NCBI RefSeq assembly: GCF_004801405.1
Contig: NZ_SSOB01000035.1
Location: 1 to 64,000 of the forward strand
DNA: 64,000 nucleotides
Direction of reading: 5' to 3'
Origin: Cohnella fermenti
GTDB taxonomy: Bacteria; Bacillota; Bacilli; Paenibacillales; Paenibacillaceae
Shown here: positions 34,056 through 43,302 of the stretch, in pieces
Layout of the letters: each line of letters begins with the position of its first letter
How positions within the stretch are numbered: the first letter of the stretch is position 1
The notes under the pieces: generated by a model
Databases searched by the model: none
The model's input: the letters and a program-made list of their open reading frames with translations, nothing else
Told to the model about the DNA's origin: nothing
Position numbers and translations under genes: made by a program

Positions 34056-34925
34056 TCAATCCTTTGCTACGGTTAATTTGTTTTGCACGATCGTGAGCAG
34101 CGCGATCATCACGAACATAAACACCGACATCGCGCCGGAGATGCCGAATCGGGATTGCTGGAACGCCGTGCTGACGACCAGCATCGACACCACCGTCGTG
34201 CTGCCGGCCGGCCCGCCCTGGGTCATGACGTAAATATTGTCGTAGGCCAGCAGCACGCCGGACATAAACGCAACGAATTGAATGATGATAATGAATCGGA
34301 TATTCGGCAGCATCATCGTCCATAGCCGCCTCCAGGGACCTGCGCCGTCCATCTTTGCCGCTTCCAATATTTCCGTTGGAATCGCGCGAATCGCCGAGTA
34401 ATAGAGCAGCAGCGAGATGCCGGAGCCTGCGAACAAGCTGGGCAGCACAATGGCCAGCTTCGTTATGCGCAGATCGTTAAGCCACAGATATGGCCCGAGT
34501 CCAACCTTCGACAGCCAATAGTTCAGCAAGCCGAAGTCGGGATTGTACATCCACTTCCAGACGAGGACTCCCGCAACGACCGGCATGATCGTCGGCAACT
34601 GATACATGAAGCGGAAGAACGCGTTGCCCTTGCGAACTTCGCTTAGCAGCAGCGCTTGCACGATGGGCACCCAGAAGGTCAGCGCCAAATACAACGCAAA
34701 GAAAATAAACGTATTCGACACCGCTTGCCAGAAGGTCGCGGAGCGAAGAAACTGCGAATAGTTGCTTAACCCGACAAACACGCCGGGCGGATTGACGATG
34801 CTGTATTGATAGAAGCTGATGTACACCATGCGCAGCAGCGGATAGTATTTGAACAGCAGGTAGCTGGCGATGGAGGGAAGCAGGAACAGAGCGGGCAACC
34901 AGTGGATACGAATCAGTCTTGTCAT
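34056..34925 (-). CDS. Sugar ABC permease, MalF type
   Basis: The 289-residue CUT1-family permease has six predicted membrane segments. The first is LPALFLLPSIASYLLFKYYPLL. The EAA loop for ATPase contact reads EAAKMDGAGPWRRLWTMMLPNI. It lies 61 bases after the binding-protein gene and just before the second permease, the standard order. No ATP-binding subunit is encoded nearby, so a shared MsmX-type ATPase elsewhere is expected. Confidence 0.92.
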   Translation of the reverse strand: MTRLIRIHWLPALFLLPSIASYLLFKYYPLLRMVYISFYQYSIVNPPGVFVGLSNYSQFLRSATFWQAVSNTFIFFALYLALTFWVPIVQALLLSEVRKGNAFFRFMYQLPTIMPVVAGVLVWKWMYNPDFGLLNYWLSKVGLGPYLWLNDLRITKLAIVLPSLFAGSGISLLLYYSAIRAIPTEILEAAKMDGAGPWRRLWTMMLPNIRFIIIIQFVAFMSGVLLAYDNIYVMTQGGPAGSTTVVSMLVVSTAFQQSRFGISGAMSVFMFVMIALLTIVQNKLTVAKD

Positions 34926-34986
34926 CGATTCTCAGCCCCATAGAGGAATGATCGGGATTCCCCTGGGCGAGGAATCCCGACGATTG

Positions 34987-36402
34987 CTATTTTTTAATTT
35001 CCGCGTTGTACGGGTCCGCAACTTCAGTCTGAGCCAGGTCTTGCGCCTTCTGCAGTTCTGTCTTCGGATCGGCATTCTCCGAGAGCAATACCTTCTGGAC
35101 GGCCGGGACGACGTACGCGCTTAAGCGAGACTTCAGGAAGTATTCCAGATGCGTCTCCTTGGTTGCATCCTGGATGCTCTTCAGCAGATCGTCAGGCAGG
35201 CCGTCCACATACTGGGACACCTCGACATCTTTGCGAACCGTCAGCGGATTCGGGAAAATCCCGTTGTCCTTGGCATATTGGTAGTTCGCCTCGATCGTCT
35301 CCTTGGAGGAGAGGAACATGGCATATGTGAAGGCCGCTTGCTGCTTCTCCTTGTCGGCCTTCGGATTCAGAATCCAATAGGAGCCGCCGACCTGGGACGG
35401 CGATGTGCCGGACGGACCCGCAGGAAGCGCCGAGAAGCCGATGTCGTCAAGACTCATGCCCTTGGACGCAAAGTTGCCGATCCAGTCCGCGCCGCCTGGC
35501 GTCGATGCCGCGTGCCCGGTGTAGAAGTCCTTCTGGTTGTCATCGATGTTCTGCACGACATTCTTCTGCGTCACCTTGTACTTCCACTTCAGATCTTTGT
35601 AATACTGCAGCGCTTGCACGGCCGCATCCGAAGTGAACGTCAGCTTGACCGTTCCGTCGGACTGCTGCTCCGTCAGGTCTCCGCCCGCTTGCCACACATA
35701 ATACTCGAAGAACCAGTCCGCCCAATCCATGCCCAGAATCGCGTACCCGTATTGATTTTTCGCATCGTTCGTCAATTGCTGCGCCGCCGCCCCGAAGGAG
35801 TCCCAATCCTTCAGCGCTTCCGCCGGGTTCAGCCCCGCCTCCGCGAACAGCTTCTTGTTATACAGCAGCCCTGTCACATACATATCTTTGGGAATGCCGT
35901 AAATTTTGCCGCCGATGGTGGCCGCGTTCAGCGAGGAAGGCAGGAAGTTATCCTTATCCGAGGAAGCGTTCCACAGATCGGTAATATCGGCGGGAATGCC
36001 CTGCGCGACATAGGTCTCCATATCCGGATAAGCGACGGTGACCACATCCGGCTGCTCGCCCCCGGCTACTGCGGTCATAAACTGCTCGCGTTCCTTCCCG
36101 CTCGTCTGCTGCACATGCGTCACTTTGATGTTCGGGTATTGCTCGGCGAACGCAGCCTGCCGCTGCTCAACGAACGCTTTGTCGGCAGAATCCGCGGCCG
36201 GTTTATCCCATGCGACGATCTCGACAACGGCTGCCGGCGACTCGGATGACGAATCGGCTGCGGACGGCGATGCAGACGGCGATGCGGATGGCGAGACAGA
36301 CGATTGCGCCTCGTTGTTGCCGCCTCCGCACGCTGTAACGACGAGCGAGAGGATCAGCAGCGAGGAGGCTGCCGACATTTTCGATGTTGGATTCATGTTC
36401 AA
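34987..36402 (-). CDS. Sugar ABC transporter substrate-binding lipoprotein
   Basis: A family-1 solute-binding protein of about 471 residues. The lipobox is LSLVVTAC (Cys near residue 25), followed by a Ser/Pro/Ala-rich tether (SVSPSASPSASPS) and the binding domain (VEIVAWDKPAADSADKAF...QYPNIKVTHVQQTSG). The start may be TTG at 36402, six bases after a GGGGGA site, or the ATG two codons later. It is the first transport gene after the YesM/YesN-type pair and probably binds products of the SLH-anchored glycosidase. Confidence 0.93.
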   Translation of the reverse strand: MNMNPTSKMSAASSLLILSLVVTACGGGNNEAQSSVSPSASPSASPSAADSSSESPAAVVEIVAWDKPAADSADKAFVEQRQAAFAEQYPNIKVTHVQQTSGKEREQFMTAVAGGEQPDVVTVAYPDMETYVAQGIPADITDLWNASSDKDNFLPSSLNAATIGGKIYGIPKDMYVTGLLYNKKLFAEAGLNPAEALKDWDSFGAAAQQLTNDAKNQYGYAILGMDWADWFFEYYVWQAGGDLTEQQSDGTVKLTFTSDAAVQALQYYKDLKWKYKVTQKNVVQNIDDNQKDFYTGHAASTPGGADWIGNFASKGMSLDDIGFSALPAGPSGTSPSQVGGSYWILNPKADKEKQQAAFTYAMFLSSKETIEANYQYAKDNGIFPNPLTVRKDVEVSQYVDGLPDDLLKSIQDATKETHLEYFLKSRLSAYVVPAVQKVLLSENADPKTELQKAQDLAQTEVADPYNAEIKK

Positions 36403-36502
36403 GTACGTCCCCCTTGATTACGGTGTGGTTGCTTGCTCTTCTATCTTAGGGCGACCGGCGCGGCGGGATAAGCGAATAACTTAATGACGAACTATGAAAA
36501 TC

Positions 36503-38116
36503 TTAAGACTCGTGCGGCGGATGCTCCCGGTACATCTTCGGCGTCATGCCGAACGTCTTGCGGAATACGCTGCCGAAGTACGCCGGATCGTCGTAGCCGA
36601 CCCGCTCGGCGATCTGATGCACCTTCAGCCCCGTATGCCGCAGCAGCGCTGTCGCCTGCTTCATGCGGACAGCGGTCGCGTAGTCGACGAAGCTGACCCC
36701 GAACTTCTCCTTGAACCGGTTGGACAGGTAATTCGGGTGCAGGTAGAACTGCTGGGCGATGGATTGCAATGACAGCGCCTCGCCATAATGAACATCGATA
36801 TAGCCGCGGATCGCCTCCATCATGTCGCGGTCGGCGAGCGTGCCGCTATGCGACAAATAACCGATCACGTTGTCGGTCAACCGCTTCAGCAGCTCCGCCG
36901 CGTCGCGCCATTCGCTCATCCGCTCCAGCGATTGCTCCACATCGTTCATCTCGCCAAGCGTCCATCTGACATCCTCCGTCCGCGTGAGCATAAATTCGTG
37001 ATACAGCAGGAACAGATCTTGAACGAACCAGGCGAGCTGCACATACACCGATGCCGGGTCCTGTGCGACGGCGCCGATGCGCCGGTCGATCCAGCGATGC
37101 AGCTTGTCCGCTTCGCGGCGCTCCAGCCAGGCGGACACGAGCGTTCGGTCCTCGTCTCCGAGAATCGACTTGCGATTCGGCAGCCGCGCCTTGTCGTCGT
37201 AGAGGTAGTAACGTCCCGCGCCGTGCAGGACGGCGCCGCGCGCCGCCTGCTTCGCCTCGTGGTAAGCTTCGCCGATGCGCGGCAGGGAGCCGACGAGCGA
37301 ACCGATGCCGGCAGTCGCCTGCAGCTTCAAGTAGCTGCGAATGCCGTACAGGATTCGCTCCAGCGCTTGTCCGACCGCGGCGCGGTCCTGCCCGGCCGAC
37401 AATCCGGCCGCGTAGACGAATTCGCGGCGATGCAGCGAATGGTGAATAAGCACGCCGCGAATGCCGCCGACCTCGAACTGCTCGGTAACGATGTTCTTGA
37501 TGGCGAACGACAGCAGCTCCTCTTCCCCAGCCAAGAACGACCCGTGCGGCAGGGAGAACGGCTCGAGCAGCAGCACGGCGGCGGTGAATCGCTCGCTCTG
37601 CGCCGCCAGCGCCTGCAGCCTCTCGTCGGCGATCGCGGCATCCTCTCCCTGAAGGAATTGCGTCAGCTCCTGCTGGCGCAACGCCTCGCGGCTCGATGCT
37701 TCAAGCGTCCGCAGCTCGCGGTAATACCGCTCCAGCGCTTGTCCGGCATCCTGCTTCCCCGCCAGCTCGGACAGCGTCTCGTACAGCTCCTGGTCTTCGA
37801 GCGGCTTCAGCAAGTAACGGCTCACGCCGTACCGGATCGCCTGCTGGGCATAGTCGAAGTTGTCGTAGCCGCTCACGATCACGAATTCCAGCGCCGGGGC
37901 GATTGCCCTCGCTTCGCTGATGAATGCAAGACCGCTCATGCCCGGCATCTCGATATCGGTCATCACCGCATCCGGCTGCAGAGCGCGCACCAGCTCAAGA
38001 CCGGCAATTCCGTCGCCCGCTTCGCCCACAATCTCGATCGGCAGCCCTCCGCTGCGGATTTTGTGAATCAGGCCTTGGCGTATTATCGGCTCGTCTTCAA
38101 GCACGATCATTCTCAT
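36503..38116 (-). CDS. YesN-type response regulator with AraC DNA-binding domain
   Basis: The 537-residue protein has an N-terminal receiver domain (VLEDEPIIRQGL, phospho-acceptor Asp in AVMTDIEMPGMSG, VSGYDNFDYA, YLLKPLEDQE). A long middle region and a C-terminal AraC-type domain (LQSIAQQFYLHPNYLSNRFKEKFGVSF and VHQIAERVGYDDPAYFGSVFRKTFGMTPKMYR) follow. Its start overlaps the end of the kinase gene by 20 bases. It likely activates the downstream importer operon. The direct repeat at 40057-40085 upstream of the kinase gene is a candidate binding site. Confidence 0.93.
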   Translation of the reverse strand: MRMIVLEDEPIIRQGLIHKIRSGGLPIEIVGEAGDGIAGLELVRALQPDAVMTDIEMPGMSGLAFISEARAIAPALEFVIVSGYDNFDYAQQAIRYGVSRYLLKPLEDQELYETLSELAGKQDAGQALERYYRELRTLEASSREALRQQELTQFLQGEDAAIADERLQALAAQSERFTAAVLLLEPFSLPHGSFLAGEEELLSFAIKNIVTEQFEVGGIRGVLIHHSLHRREFVYAAGLSAGQDRAAVGQALERILYGIRSYLKLQATAGIGSLVGSLPRIGEAYHEAKQAARGAVLHGAGRYYLYDDKARLPNRKSILGDEDRTLVSAWLERREADKLHRWIDRRIGAVAQDPASVYVQLAWFVQDLFLLYHEFMLTRTEDVRWTLGEMNDVEQSLERMSEWRDAAELLKRLTDNVIGYLSHSGTLADRDMMEAIRGYIDVHYGEALSLQSIAQQFYLHPNYLSNRFKEKFGVSFVDYATAVRMKQATALLRHTGLKVHQIAERVGYDDPAYFGSVFRKTFGMTPKMYREHPPHES

Positions 38117-39983
38117 GCTCCGCTTCCTCCCCGTCGCTAACTGTCCCTAACGTTAATGTGAATGTCGTTCCCGTCGCCGGATTGCTCTCGAACGCAAGCC
38201 CCGCGCCCGTCCCGTACACCATCCGCACGCGAGATTGCACATTGCGCAGACCGATCGATTCGCGCGGCAAGCCGGATGCGCCTTCGCCCGACGCGCCCGC
38301 TTCCAGCCCCGACTTGTACCCGGCCTGAAGCAGCCCGCTCAGCCACTCCTGCCGCTCGGGATCGATCGGACAGCCGTTGTTCCACACTTGAATCTGAATG
38401 CCGCCCGCTTCGTTCATCGTCGCTTCGACCCGCACCGTTCCTCCCGATAGGCTGGGACGAATGCCATGCTGGATGCAGTTCTCGACCAGAGGCTGAATCA
38501 GCAGCTTCGGAATCCGGATGCTCTCGATGCCCGGCTCCACGTACACCGTATGATCGAGCCGCGCTTCGAAGCGCACCTGTTGGATATACAGGTACAAGCG
38601 GATCTGCTCCATCTCCTCCGCCAGCGTCGCCTGATCGCCGCCGCTGATGTTGTAGCGGAACATGCGGGCAAGCGACTGGCTGATCGCGGAGATGCGCCGA
38701 TTCCCGTCCATGGTCGCCAGACTGTCGATGATGCCGAGCGTATTGTATAGAAAATGCGGATTGATCTGCGATTGCAGCGATTTGATCTCCATGTCCTTCT
38801 TGACCATCTCCGTCTCGTAGACTTTGAGGATCAATCGGTTGATCTCCGCGGCCATGCGGTTGAAGGAGGTGCTCAGATAACCAACCTCGTCCTGACTGCG
38901 AATCGGCAGATTGACGCCATAGTTGCCGTACTCGATCGCCTTGAGCCCGCGATTCAGCTCCTTCAGCGGAATCACGATGCGTCTGGCGATCACGCCGGCC
39001 AAGGCGATCGCCACCAGGAAGCACAGGCAGCCGAGAATCAACGTGCGCTTCGTAAAATCGTTGACCGGCTGCTGCAGCGATTGAACCGACGACCAGGAGA
39101 CGAGCATCCAGCTCGTGCCCGGCAGCTTCTTGTAGGCGACAAGCGCCAAGCCTTCGCTCGCTTCGCCGCCTATTCGCGCTCGGGAATAGAAGTAGCCAGC
39201 AGTCGCGCTCCCGTGTACGTCCGCGATCTCGGAGTCGTCCAGCATCGGCTGATTGATCATGGCTTGCTGCTCCGAATAAACGACATTGCCGTTCTCCCAA
39301 TCGATAATATAGAATTGGCTCGTCCCGCCGCCCGCCGCCTCGCCAAGCCATTGCTGCAGGAAGGAATAGGACAGTTCGTACGTCATGACGCCGATGATCG
39401 GGCCCGGAGAGTAAGACGAAATATTGCGCACCGCCTGTACAAACGTAAGCGTGTTGACCATCGTCCCGGATTGACGATCGTACGTCTGGCTCGACTGCCA
39501 CGCCCCCTTGCCGTTCTCCTCGCTCGCCAGCCCCTCCAGGCGTTCCCTCTCCTCCTGAGAGGTGATCGCCGTCGACGATCCCGCCCTCAAGCTGAACCCG
39601 TCAAGCTGACTCACGACGATCTCGGTGACGATCGGATTGTCTTGCGCGAACTGATTGAACTTGCCGGTGTAGTCGCTATAAGCGACGGGGTCGCTTCCCA
39701 GCCCAAGCACAAACCCCTGAAAATCCTTGTCTCCGAAGTAGCTCCAGGCAAAATTCCGCACATTGTTCAAATACAAGCCCAGCGTATCCGCCGATTGCTG
39801 CGTCAGCCGTTCCGTCGTCTCGATCGACTGCCGCCTCAAATCCCCCGCGGTACGAGAATAAAAGTTCGCGACGAGAACCGTAATCGTCAGGAAAATAATA
39901 AAAAAGAACGATAGCAGTATTTTACGATAAATGGAACGTTGGACGTAACGACGCAGAGCAGTCCATATTGTTAACGCTTTCAT
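38097..39983 (-). CDS. YesM-type sensor histidine kinase
   Basis: The 628-residue membrane kinase has TM1 (about 22-45, ILLSFFFIIFLTITVLVANF), an extracellular Cache-like sensor region, TM2 near 310-330 (LGCLCFLVAIALAGVIA), a HAMP domain, the His_kinase domain with the phospho-acceptor H410 in QINPHFLYNTL, and a HATPase domain with LIQPLVENCIQHGI. Both families are typical of carbohydrate-sensing pairs in Paenibacillaceae. AGGGTGA lies before the ATG. A perfect cre sequence covers the first five codons. Confidence 0.94.
   Translation of the reverse strand: MKALTIWTALRRYVQRSIYRKILLSFFFIIFLTITVLVANFYSRTAGDLRRQSIETTERLTQQSADTLGLYLNNVRNFAWSYFGDKDFQGFVLGLGSDPVAYSDYTGKFNQFAQDNPIVTEIVVSQLDGFSLRAGSSTAITSQEERERLEGLASEENGKGAWQSSQTYDRQSGTMVNTLTFVQAVRNISSYSPGPIIGVMTYELSYSFLQQWLGEAAGGGTSQFYIIDWENGNVVYSEQQAMINQPMLDDSEIADVHGSATAGYFYSRARIGGEASEGLALVAYKKLPGTSWMLVSWSSVQSLQQPVNDFTKRTLILGCLCFLVAIALAGVIARRIVIPLKELNRGLKAIEYGNYGVNLPIRSQDEVGYLSTSFNRMAAEINRLILKVYETEMVKKDMEIKSLQSQINPHFLYNTLGIIDSLATMDGNRRISAISQSLARMFRYNISGGDQATLAEEMEQIRLYLYIQQVRFEARLDHTVYVEPGIESIRIPKLLIQPLVENCIQHGIRPSLSGGTVRVEATMNEAGGIQIQVWNNGCPIDPERQEWLSGLLQAGYKSGLEAGASGEGASGLPRESIGLRNVQSRVRMVYGTGAGLAFESNPATGTTFTLTLGTVSDGEEAEHENDRA
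39969..39982 (-). promoter_or_regulatory. cre site in the first codons of the sensor kinase gene
   Basis: The minus strand reads TGAAAGCGTTAACA, a full match to TGWAANCGNTNWCA, spanning the ATG and the next codons. In this position CcpA would act as a roadblock, giving catabolite repression of the whole kinase-to-SDR series. Confidence 0.65.
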
Positions 39984-40028
39984 TTCGATTCACCCTGACC
40001 TGCCTAGAAGATTTCGGAGCTTGGTCCT

Positions 40029-40085
40029 ATTATATCAACATTGGTTGCCGCCTCCAGTATGAATATCTTCATGGATATGTATGAA
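40029..40085 (-). promoter_or_regulatory. Activated-type promoter of the first two-component pair
   Basis: A perfect TATAAT (40029-40034) has no good -35 hexamer 17 bases upstream. Instead two direct copies of TTCATAC lie at 40057-40063 and 40079-40085 on the minus strand, 22 bp apart, the nearer one touching the -35 position. This is the usual layout for an AraC-type activator, here probably the YesN-like regulator. Confidence 0.55.
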
Positions 40086-40136
40086 AATATGAACATGGCT
40101 AGGGACAGAAACTGCGGCTTGGCTCGTCCAATACAG

Positions 40137-40170
40137 AGAACCGCCAGGGAAAGTCGCCCCTGGCGGTTCT
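40137..40170 (-). terminator. Hairpin downstream of the LacI gene
   Basis: AGAACCGCCAGGG (40137-40149) pairs perfectly with its complement at 40158-40170, with an 8-base loop. The stem is 13 bp. T-rich but imperfect tails follow on both strands, so it may work as a bidirectional terminator. Confidence 0.75.
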
Positions 40171-40277
40171 TTGCAGTTGGGATGGCAGGTGAAGCTCCGC
40201 CCCATCCGAACGGTTCGTGTGATTCGCTCGACGGCATCCAGCAGCTCGGCGTCGTCCGACGCTGCAGTTATCGCGAT

Positions 40278-41345
40278 TTATACGGAAGCGGACGACGCCG
40301 GGGCCGTCGATTCGCGCAGGACGAAGTCGCCGGCGAGCAGGATCTTCTCCTTCGGGCTGTCGGGGTGCTCGATGCGCCAGAGCAGCGTCTCGACCGCGCG
40401 CTGGCCGAGCGCCTCCTTGTTGACGTGCACGGTGCTGAGCGTCGGCTTGCAGAGCGCGGCGTCGTCGATATTGTCGAAGCCCGTGACCGTGCACTGCCCG
40501 GGAATGTCGACGCCGAGCTTCATCAGCGCCGTCATGACGCACAGGGCGATCGAGTCGTTCGCGCAGACGAACGAGGTCGGCAGCCCGTCCGCCGCAAGCC
40601 GGCGCTGCAGGATCGCTTCGACCGTCTCGGTAATCTCCGAGCGGTTCTCGCCTTCGAACGAGAGCAGCTCCGGCCACTGGTGCAGCTCGACCTGCATCTC
40701 CTCCATCATCGAACGATAGCCGAGCCAACGGTCGGAGAAGCTCTTCGAGTAGCGGATGTTGCCGACGAACTGCAGCTTCTCATGGCCGTTGCCGAGCAAA
40801 TAATTCGTCACCCGCCGCATGCATTCGAAGTTGTTCATGAAGAGGGAGTCCGACGGAATAAGCGGGTCCTCGTGATCGACCATCACGAACGGGATGCCGA
40901 GGTTGCGGATCTCGAGCAGCAGTTGGTTGGAGATAAGCCCGACGCCGATCAGCCCGAGCACGCCGTCCGGGTTGATCAGCTTGGCGAAGTTGTCGGTAAT
41001 ATGCTCGGTCACGATCATGATGCCGATCTGATGCTGCTCAAGGCCGCTCGTAATGCCGTCGATAATTCTCCCCCAATAGAAGGAGTGGCGATTCTGATAA
41101 CGGACGTTCGGAATAAGGACGATAATCGTGTCCCGCTGCGCCTTCGCGGAAGCCTGTGCGGCAGGACGGGCGCCGGCGGGACGAGCTTTCTTCTGCACGA
41201 AGTAGCCGAGCTGGGTAGCGGCGCCGATAATTCGCTCCCTCGTGTCCGCGCTGACGCCGGATTTGCCGGCGAGCGCCTTGGATACGGCGAACTTCGATAC
41301 TCCGACATGGTCCGCTATTTGCTGCATGGTTACTTTTCTGGACAT
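40278..41345 (-). CDS. LacI-family transcription regulator
   Basis: The 355-residue regulator has an N-terminal LacI helix-turn-helix (VTMQQIADHVGVSKFAVSKALAGKSGVSADTRERI) and a periplasmic-binding-protein-like effector domain (residues about 70-340). A short Ala/Lys-rich linker (KKARPAGARPAAQASAKAQR) joins them and is longer than usual. It follows the permease pair by 109 bases. Its upstream region has the overlapping inverted repeats at 41381-41407, so autoregulation is likely. The effector is probably an intracellular oligosaccharide, unidentified. Confidence 0.93.
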   Translation of the reverse strand: MSRKVTMQQIADHVGVSKFAVSKALAGKSGVSADTRERIIGAATQLGYFVQKKARPAGARPAAQASAKAQRDTIIVLIPNVRYQNRHSFYWGRIIDGITSGLEQHQIGIMIVTEHITDNFAKLINPDGVLGLIGVGLISNQLLLEIRNLGIPFVMVDHEDPLIPSDSLFMNNFECMRRVTNYLLGNGHEKLQFVGNIRYSKSFSDRWLGYRSMMEEMQVELHQWPELLSFEGENRSEITETVEAILQRRLAADGLPTSFVCANDSIALCVMTALMKLGVDIPGQCTVTGFDNIDDAALCKPTLSTVHVNKEALGQRAVETLLWRIEHPDSPKEKILLAGDFVLRESTAPASSASV

Positions 41346-41380
41346 AGAATAAGCCGACCTTCCCTCGCAGTGCGAATGGC

Positions 41381-41407
41381 GATAACAAATTATCTGTTAT
41401 CATAACA
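41381..41407. promoter_or_regulatory. Overlapping inverted repeats upstream of the LacI gene
   Basis: GATAACA-N7-TGTTATC (41381-41401) overlaps TGTTA-TCA-TAACA (41395-41407). The second has the same arms and spacing as TGTTA-TGC-TAACA upstream of the second kinase gene (46787-46799). Confidence 0.55.
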
Positions 41408-41454
41408 CACTCGATTCTGTTAGGGAATAGTCGGATCCGGCTTGCGTTATCGGG

Positions 41455-42282
41455 TCACTTGACCGCGCCGTTCGTGACGCCCGCGAAGATGAAGCGCTGC
41501 AGGAACAGGAAGATGACGACGGTCGGGATGAAGATGATCAGAATGCCCGCCGAGATGACGTTGAGCTGGGCGGCGTTCGGCCCGATGAAGGAATAGATCG
41601 CCGTCGAGACAACCTTCAGCTCCTTGCTCGGCATGTACAGGTACGCTGTGTAGAAGTCGTTGTAGATGTTGATCGTCTTCATGATGATCAGCGTCGCCGT
41701 CGCCGGAGCGAGCAGCGGGAAGATGATCGAGCGGTAGATCTTGAACAGCGAAGCGCCCTCAATCATCGCGCTCTCGTCGAGATCGCGCGGGATGCTGTTG
41801 ACGAACTGCAGGTAGATGACGATCTGCAGCACGTCCGCGCCGAGGTACAGCAGAATCGGAGCCGCCATGCTGTCGTAAGCGCCGAGGTACTTGATGACGC
41901 TGAACGTGGCGACCTGCGTCGTGATCATCGGAATGATCTGTGCGACCAGGTACATGCCCATGATCGGCTTGCGCAGCTTGAAGTCGAAGCGGCCGAGCGC
42001 ATAGGCGACCATCGTGCCGAACACGACGTTGCCCGCGACGGAGATGACGAGGATGATCAGAATGTTCTTGAAGCCGAGGCCGAGCTGGCCGACCTCGAAC
42101 ACGCGCTTGAAGTTGTCGAAGTTCAGCCAGTCGTTCGGAAGCGCCATGCCCGATTGGTAGTACTCGATCTGCGTCTTGAAGGCGCCGATGACGACCGAGT
42201 AGATCGGGAAGAAGACAACGAACATCGCGATCAGCAGGAAGAAGTATTTGGCGGCCGTCCAGGCTTTGTTCGTACGTTCCAT
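41455..42282 (-). CDS. Sugar ABC permease, MalG type
   Basis: The 275-residue CUT1-family permease, of normal length, has six membrane segments beginning YFFLLIAMFVVFFPIYSVVIGAF. The EAA-type loop reads LDESAMIEGASLFKIYRSIIFPLL, with Glu-Ser-Ala replacing Glu-Ala-Ala. It starts one base after the partner permease ends, so the two are translationally coupled. Neither a binding protein nor an ATPase is adjacent. Confidence 0.93.
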   Translation of the reverse strand: MERTNKAWTAAKYFFLLIAMFVVFFPIYSVVIGAFKTQIEYYQSGMALPNDWLNFDNFKRVFEVGQLGLGFKNILIILVISVAGNVVFGTMVAYALGRFDFKLRKPIMGMYLVAQIIPMITTQVATFSVIKYLGAYDSMAAPILLYLGADVLQIVIYLQFVNSIPRDLDESAMIEGASLFKIYRSIIFPLLAPATATLIIMKTINIYNDFYTAYLYMPSKELKVVSTAIYSFIGPNAAQLNVISAGILIIFIPTVVIFLFLQRFIFAGVTNGAVK

Positions 42283-42283
42283 C

Positions 42284-43168
42284 TTATTTGCCCTCCCGGA
42301 ACAGCAGTTTGCGTTGCACCACGATCACGATGGCGACGATCAGCAGCAGCACGATGGACATCGCGGACGCGAGGCCGGCCTTCTGGAACTTGAACGCCAT
42401 GTCGACCGTCGTGGAGACGAACGTGTTCGTGCCGTTGGCGCCGAGCATCATGATGTACGGAATGTCGAACGCCTCGAGCGCGCCGGTGAGCGTCAGAATC
42501 ATCATCAGCTCGATAACCGAGCGGATGCTCGGAACGGTGATGAAGCGGAACGATTGCCAGCCGGACGCTCCGTCGATCTTGGCCGCCTCGTAGATATCCG
42601 AGGGAATCGACTGCAGCGCGCCGATGAAGATGACCATGCTGAGCCCGAAGTACTTCCAGATGGAGATGAACGCCAGCGAGAAGTTGACGATGTTCGGATT
42701 GCCGAGCCACGATTGCTGCCAGCTCGTCAGCCCGATCGAGTCGAGCAGGATGTTCAGGGAGCCGTATTCCGCATGGTACACGTTCTTGAACATGATGACG
42801 ATGGCGACGCTGTGCAGGACGTACGGCAGGAACAGAATCGCGCGGAAGCCGTTGCGCCCCTTCAGCCGGCTCGTCAGAATGACGGCGAAGAACAAGGCGA
42901 GCGCGGTCTGGAGCAGGCCGCCGACGAAGTAGTAGGCGTTGTTCTTGAACGCGCCGAAGATGTCGGACCGGGTGAAGATCTCCTTGTAATTGTCGAAGCC
43001 GACCCAATTCATGTCCCAGCCGAGCCCCGTCCAATCCGTGAAGCTGTAATACAGAAGGGACAGCGCCGGGTAATACGAGAACGTCAAGGATAACAGCACC
43101 GGAATCGTAAGGAAACCGAATAAAATCAGGTACCGTTGAGCTTTGTAGCTTAGGTTGAACATAGACAC
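42284..43168 (-). CDS. Sugar ABC permease, MalF type
   Basis: The 294-residue CUT1-family permease has membrane segments beginning YLILFGFLTIPVLLSLTFSYYPALSLLYYSF. The EAA loop reads IYEAAKIDGASGWQSFRFITVPSI. It is the first gene after the second response regulator (134-base gap) and has its own promoter with an overlapping cre-like site. The binding protein expected in front of such a gene is missing here; see the gene at 15238-16554. Confidence 0.93.
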   Translation of the reverse strand: MSMFNLSYKAQRYLILFGFLTIPVLLSLTFSYYPALSLLYYSFTDWTGLGWDMNWVGFDNYKEIFTRSDIFGAFKNNAYYFVGGLLQTALALFFAVILTSRLKGRNGFRAILFLPYVLHSVAIVIMFKNVYHAEYGSLNILLDSIGLTSWQQSWLGNPNIVNFSLAFISIWKYFGLSMVIFIGALQSIPSDIYEAAKIDGASGWQSFRFITVPSIRSVIELMMILTLTGALEAFDIPYIMMLGANGTNTFVSTTVDMAFKFQKAGLASAMSIVLLLIVAIVIVVQRKLLFREGK

Positions 43169-43218
43169 CCCATCTTCCGTTGTTCGGTTTAATTTGTGCG
43201 CGCGAGCTTGCCACCACA

Positions 43219-43232
43219 GGAAATCGCTTACA
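43219..43232 (-). promoter_or_regulatory. cre-like site at the permease promoter
   Basis: The minus strand reads TGTAAGCGATTTCC, matching cre at all fixed positions but the last. It starts four bases downstream of the -10 box TATAAT (43236-43241). The first ten bases are identical to the cre at 16621-16634, in the same position relative to its -10 box. Confidence 0.6.
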
Positions 43233-43235
43233 GTA

Positions 43236-43264
43236 ATTATAGCCGAATTCGTTATGCATTTTAA
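43236..43264 (-). promoter_or_regulatory. Promoter of the permease pair
   Basis: A perfect TATAAT (43236-43241) has a weak TTAAAA (43259-43264) 17 bases upstream, consistent with an activator requirement. A half-site GCATAACG lies in the spacer. Confidence 0.55.
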
Positions 43265-43302
43265 GGTTCTATGTTTGTTTTCGTTGTCTTTGATTTGGAT
43301 AA

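Noticed and set aside
34051..34323. Longer start for the MalG-type permease
   Set aside because: The extra 91 codons overlap the upstream permease in another frame and read as an Arg/His-rich out-of-frame translation; the ATG at 34050 begins a normal permease N terminus.
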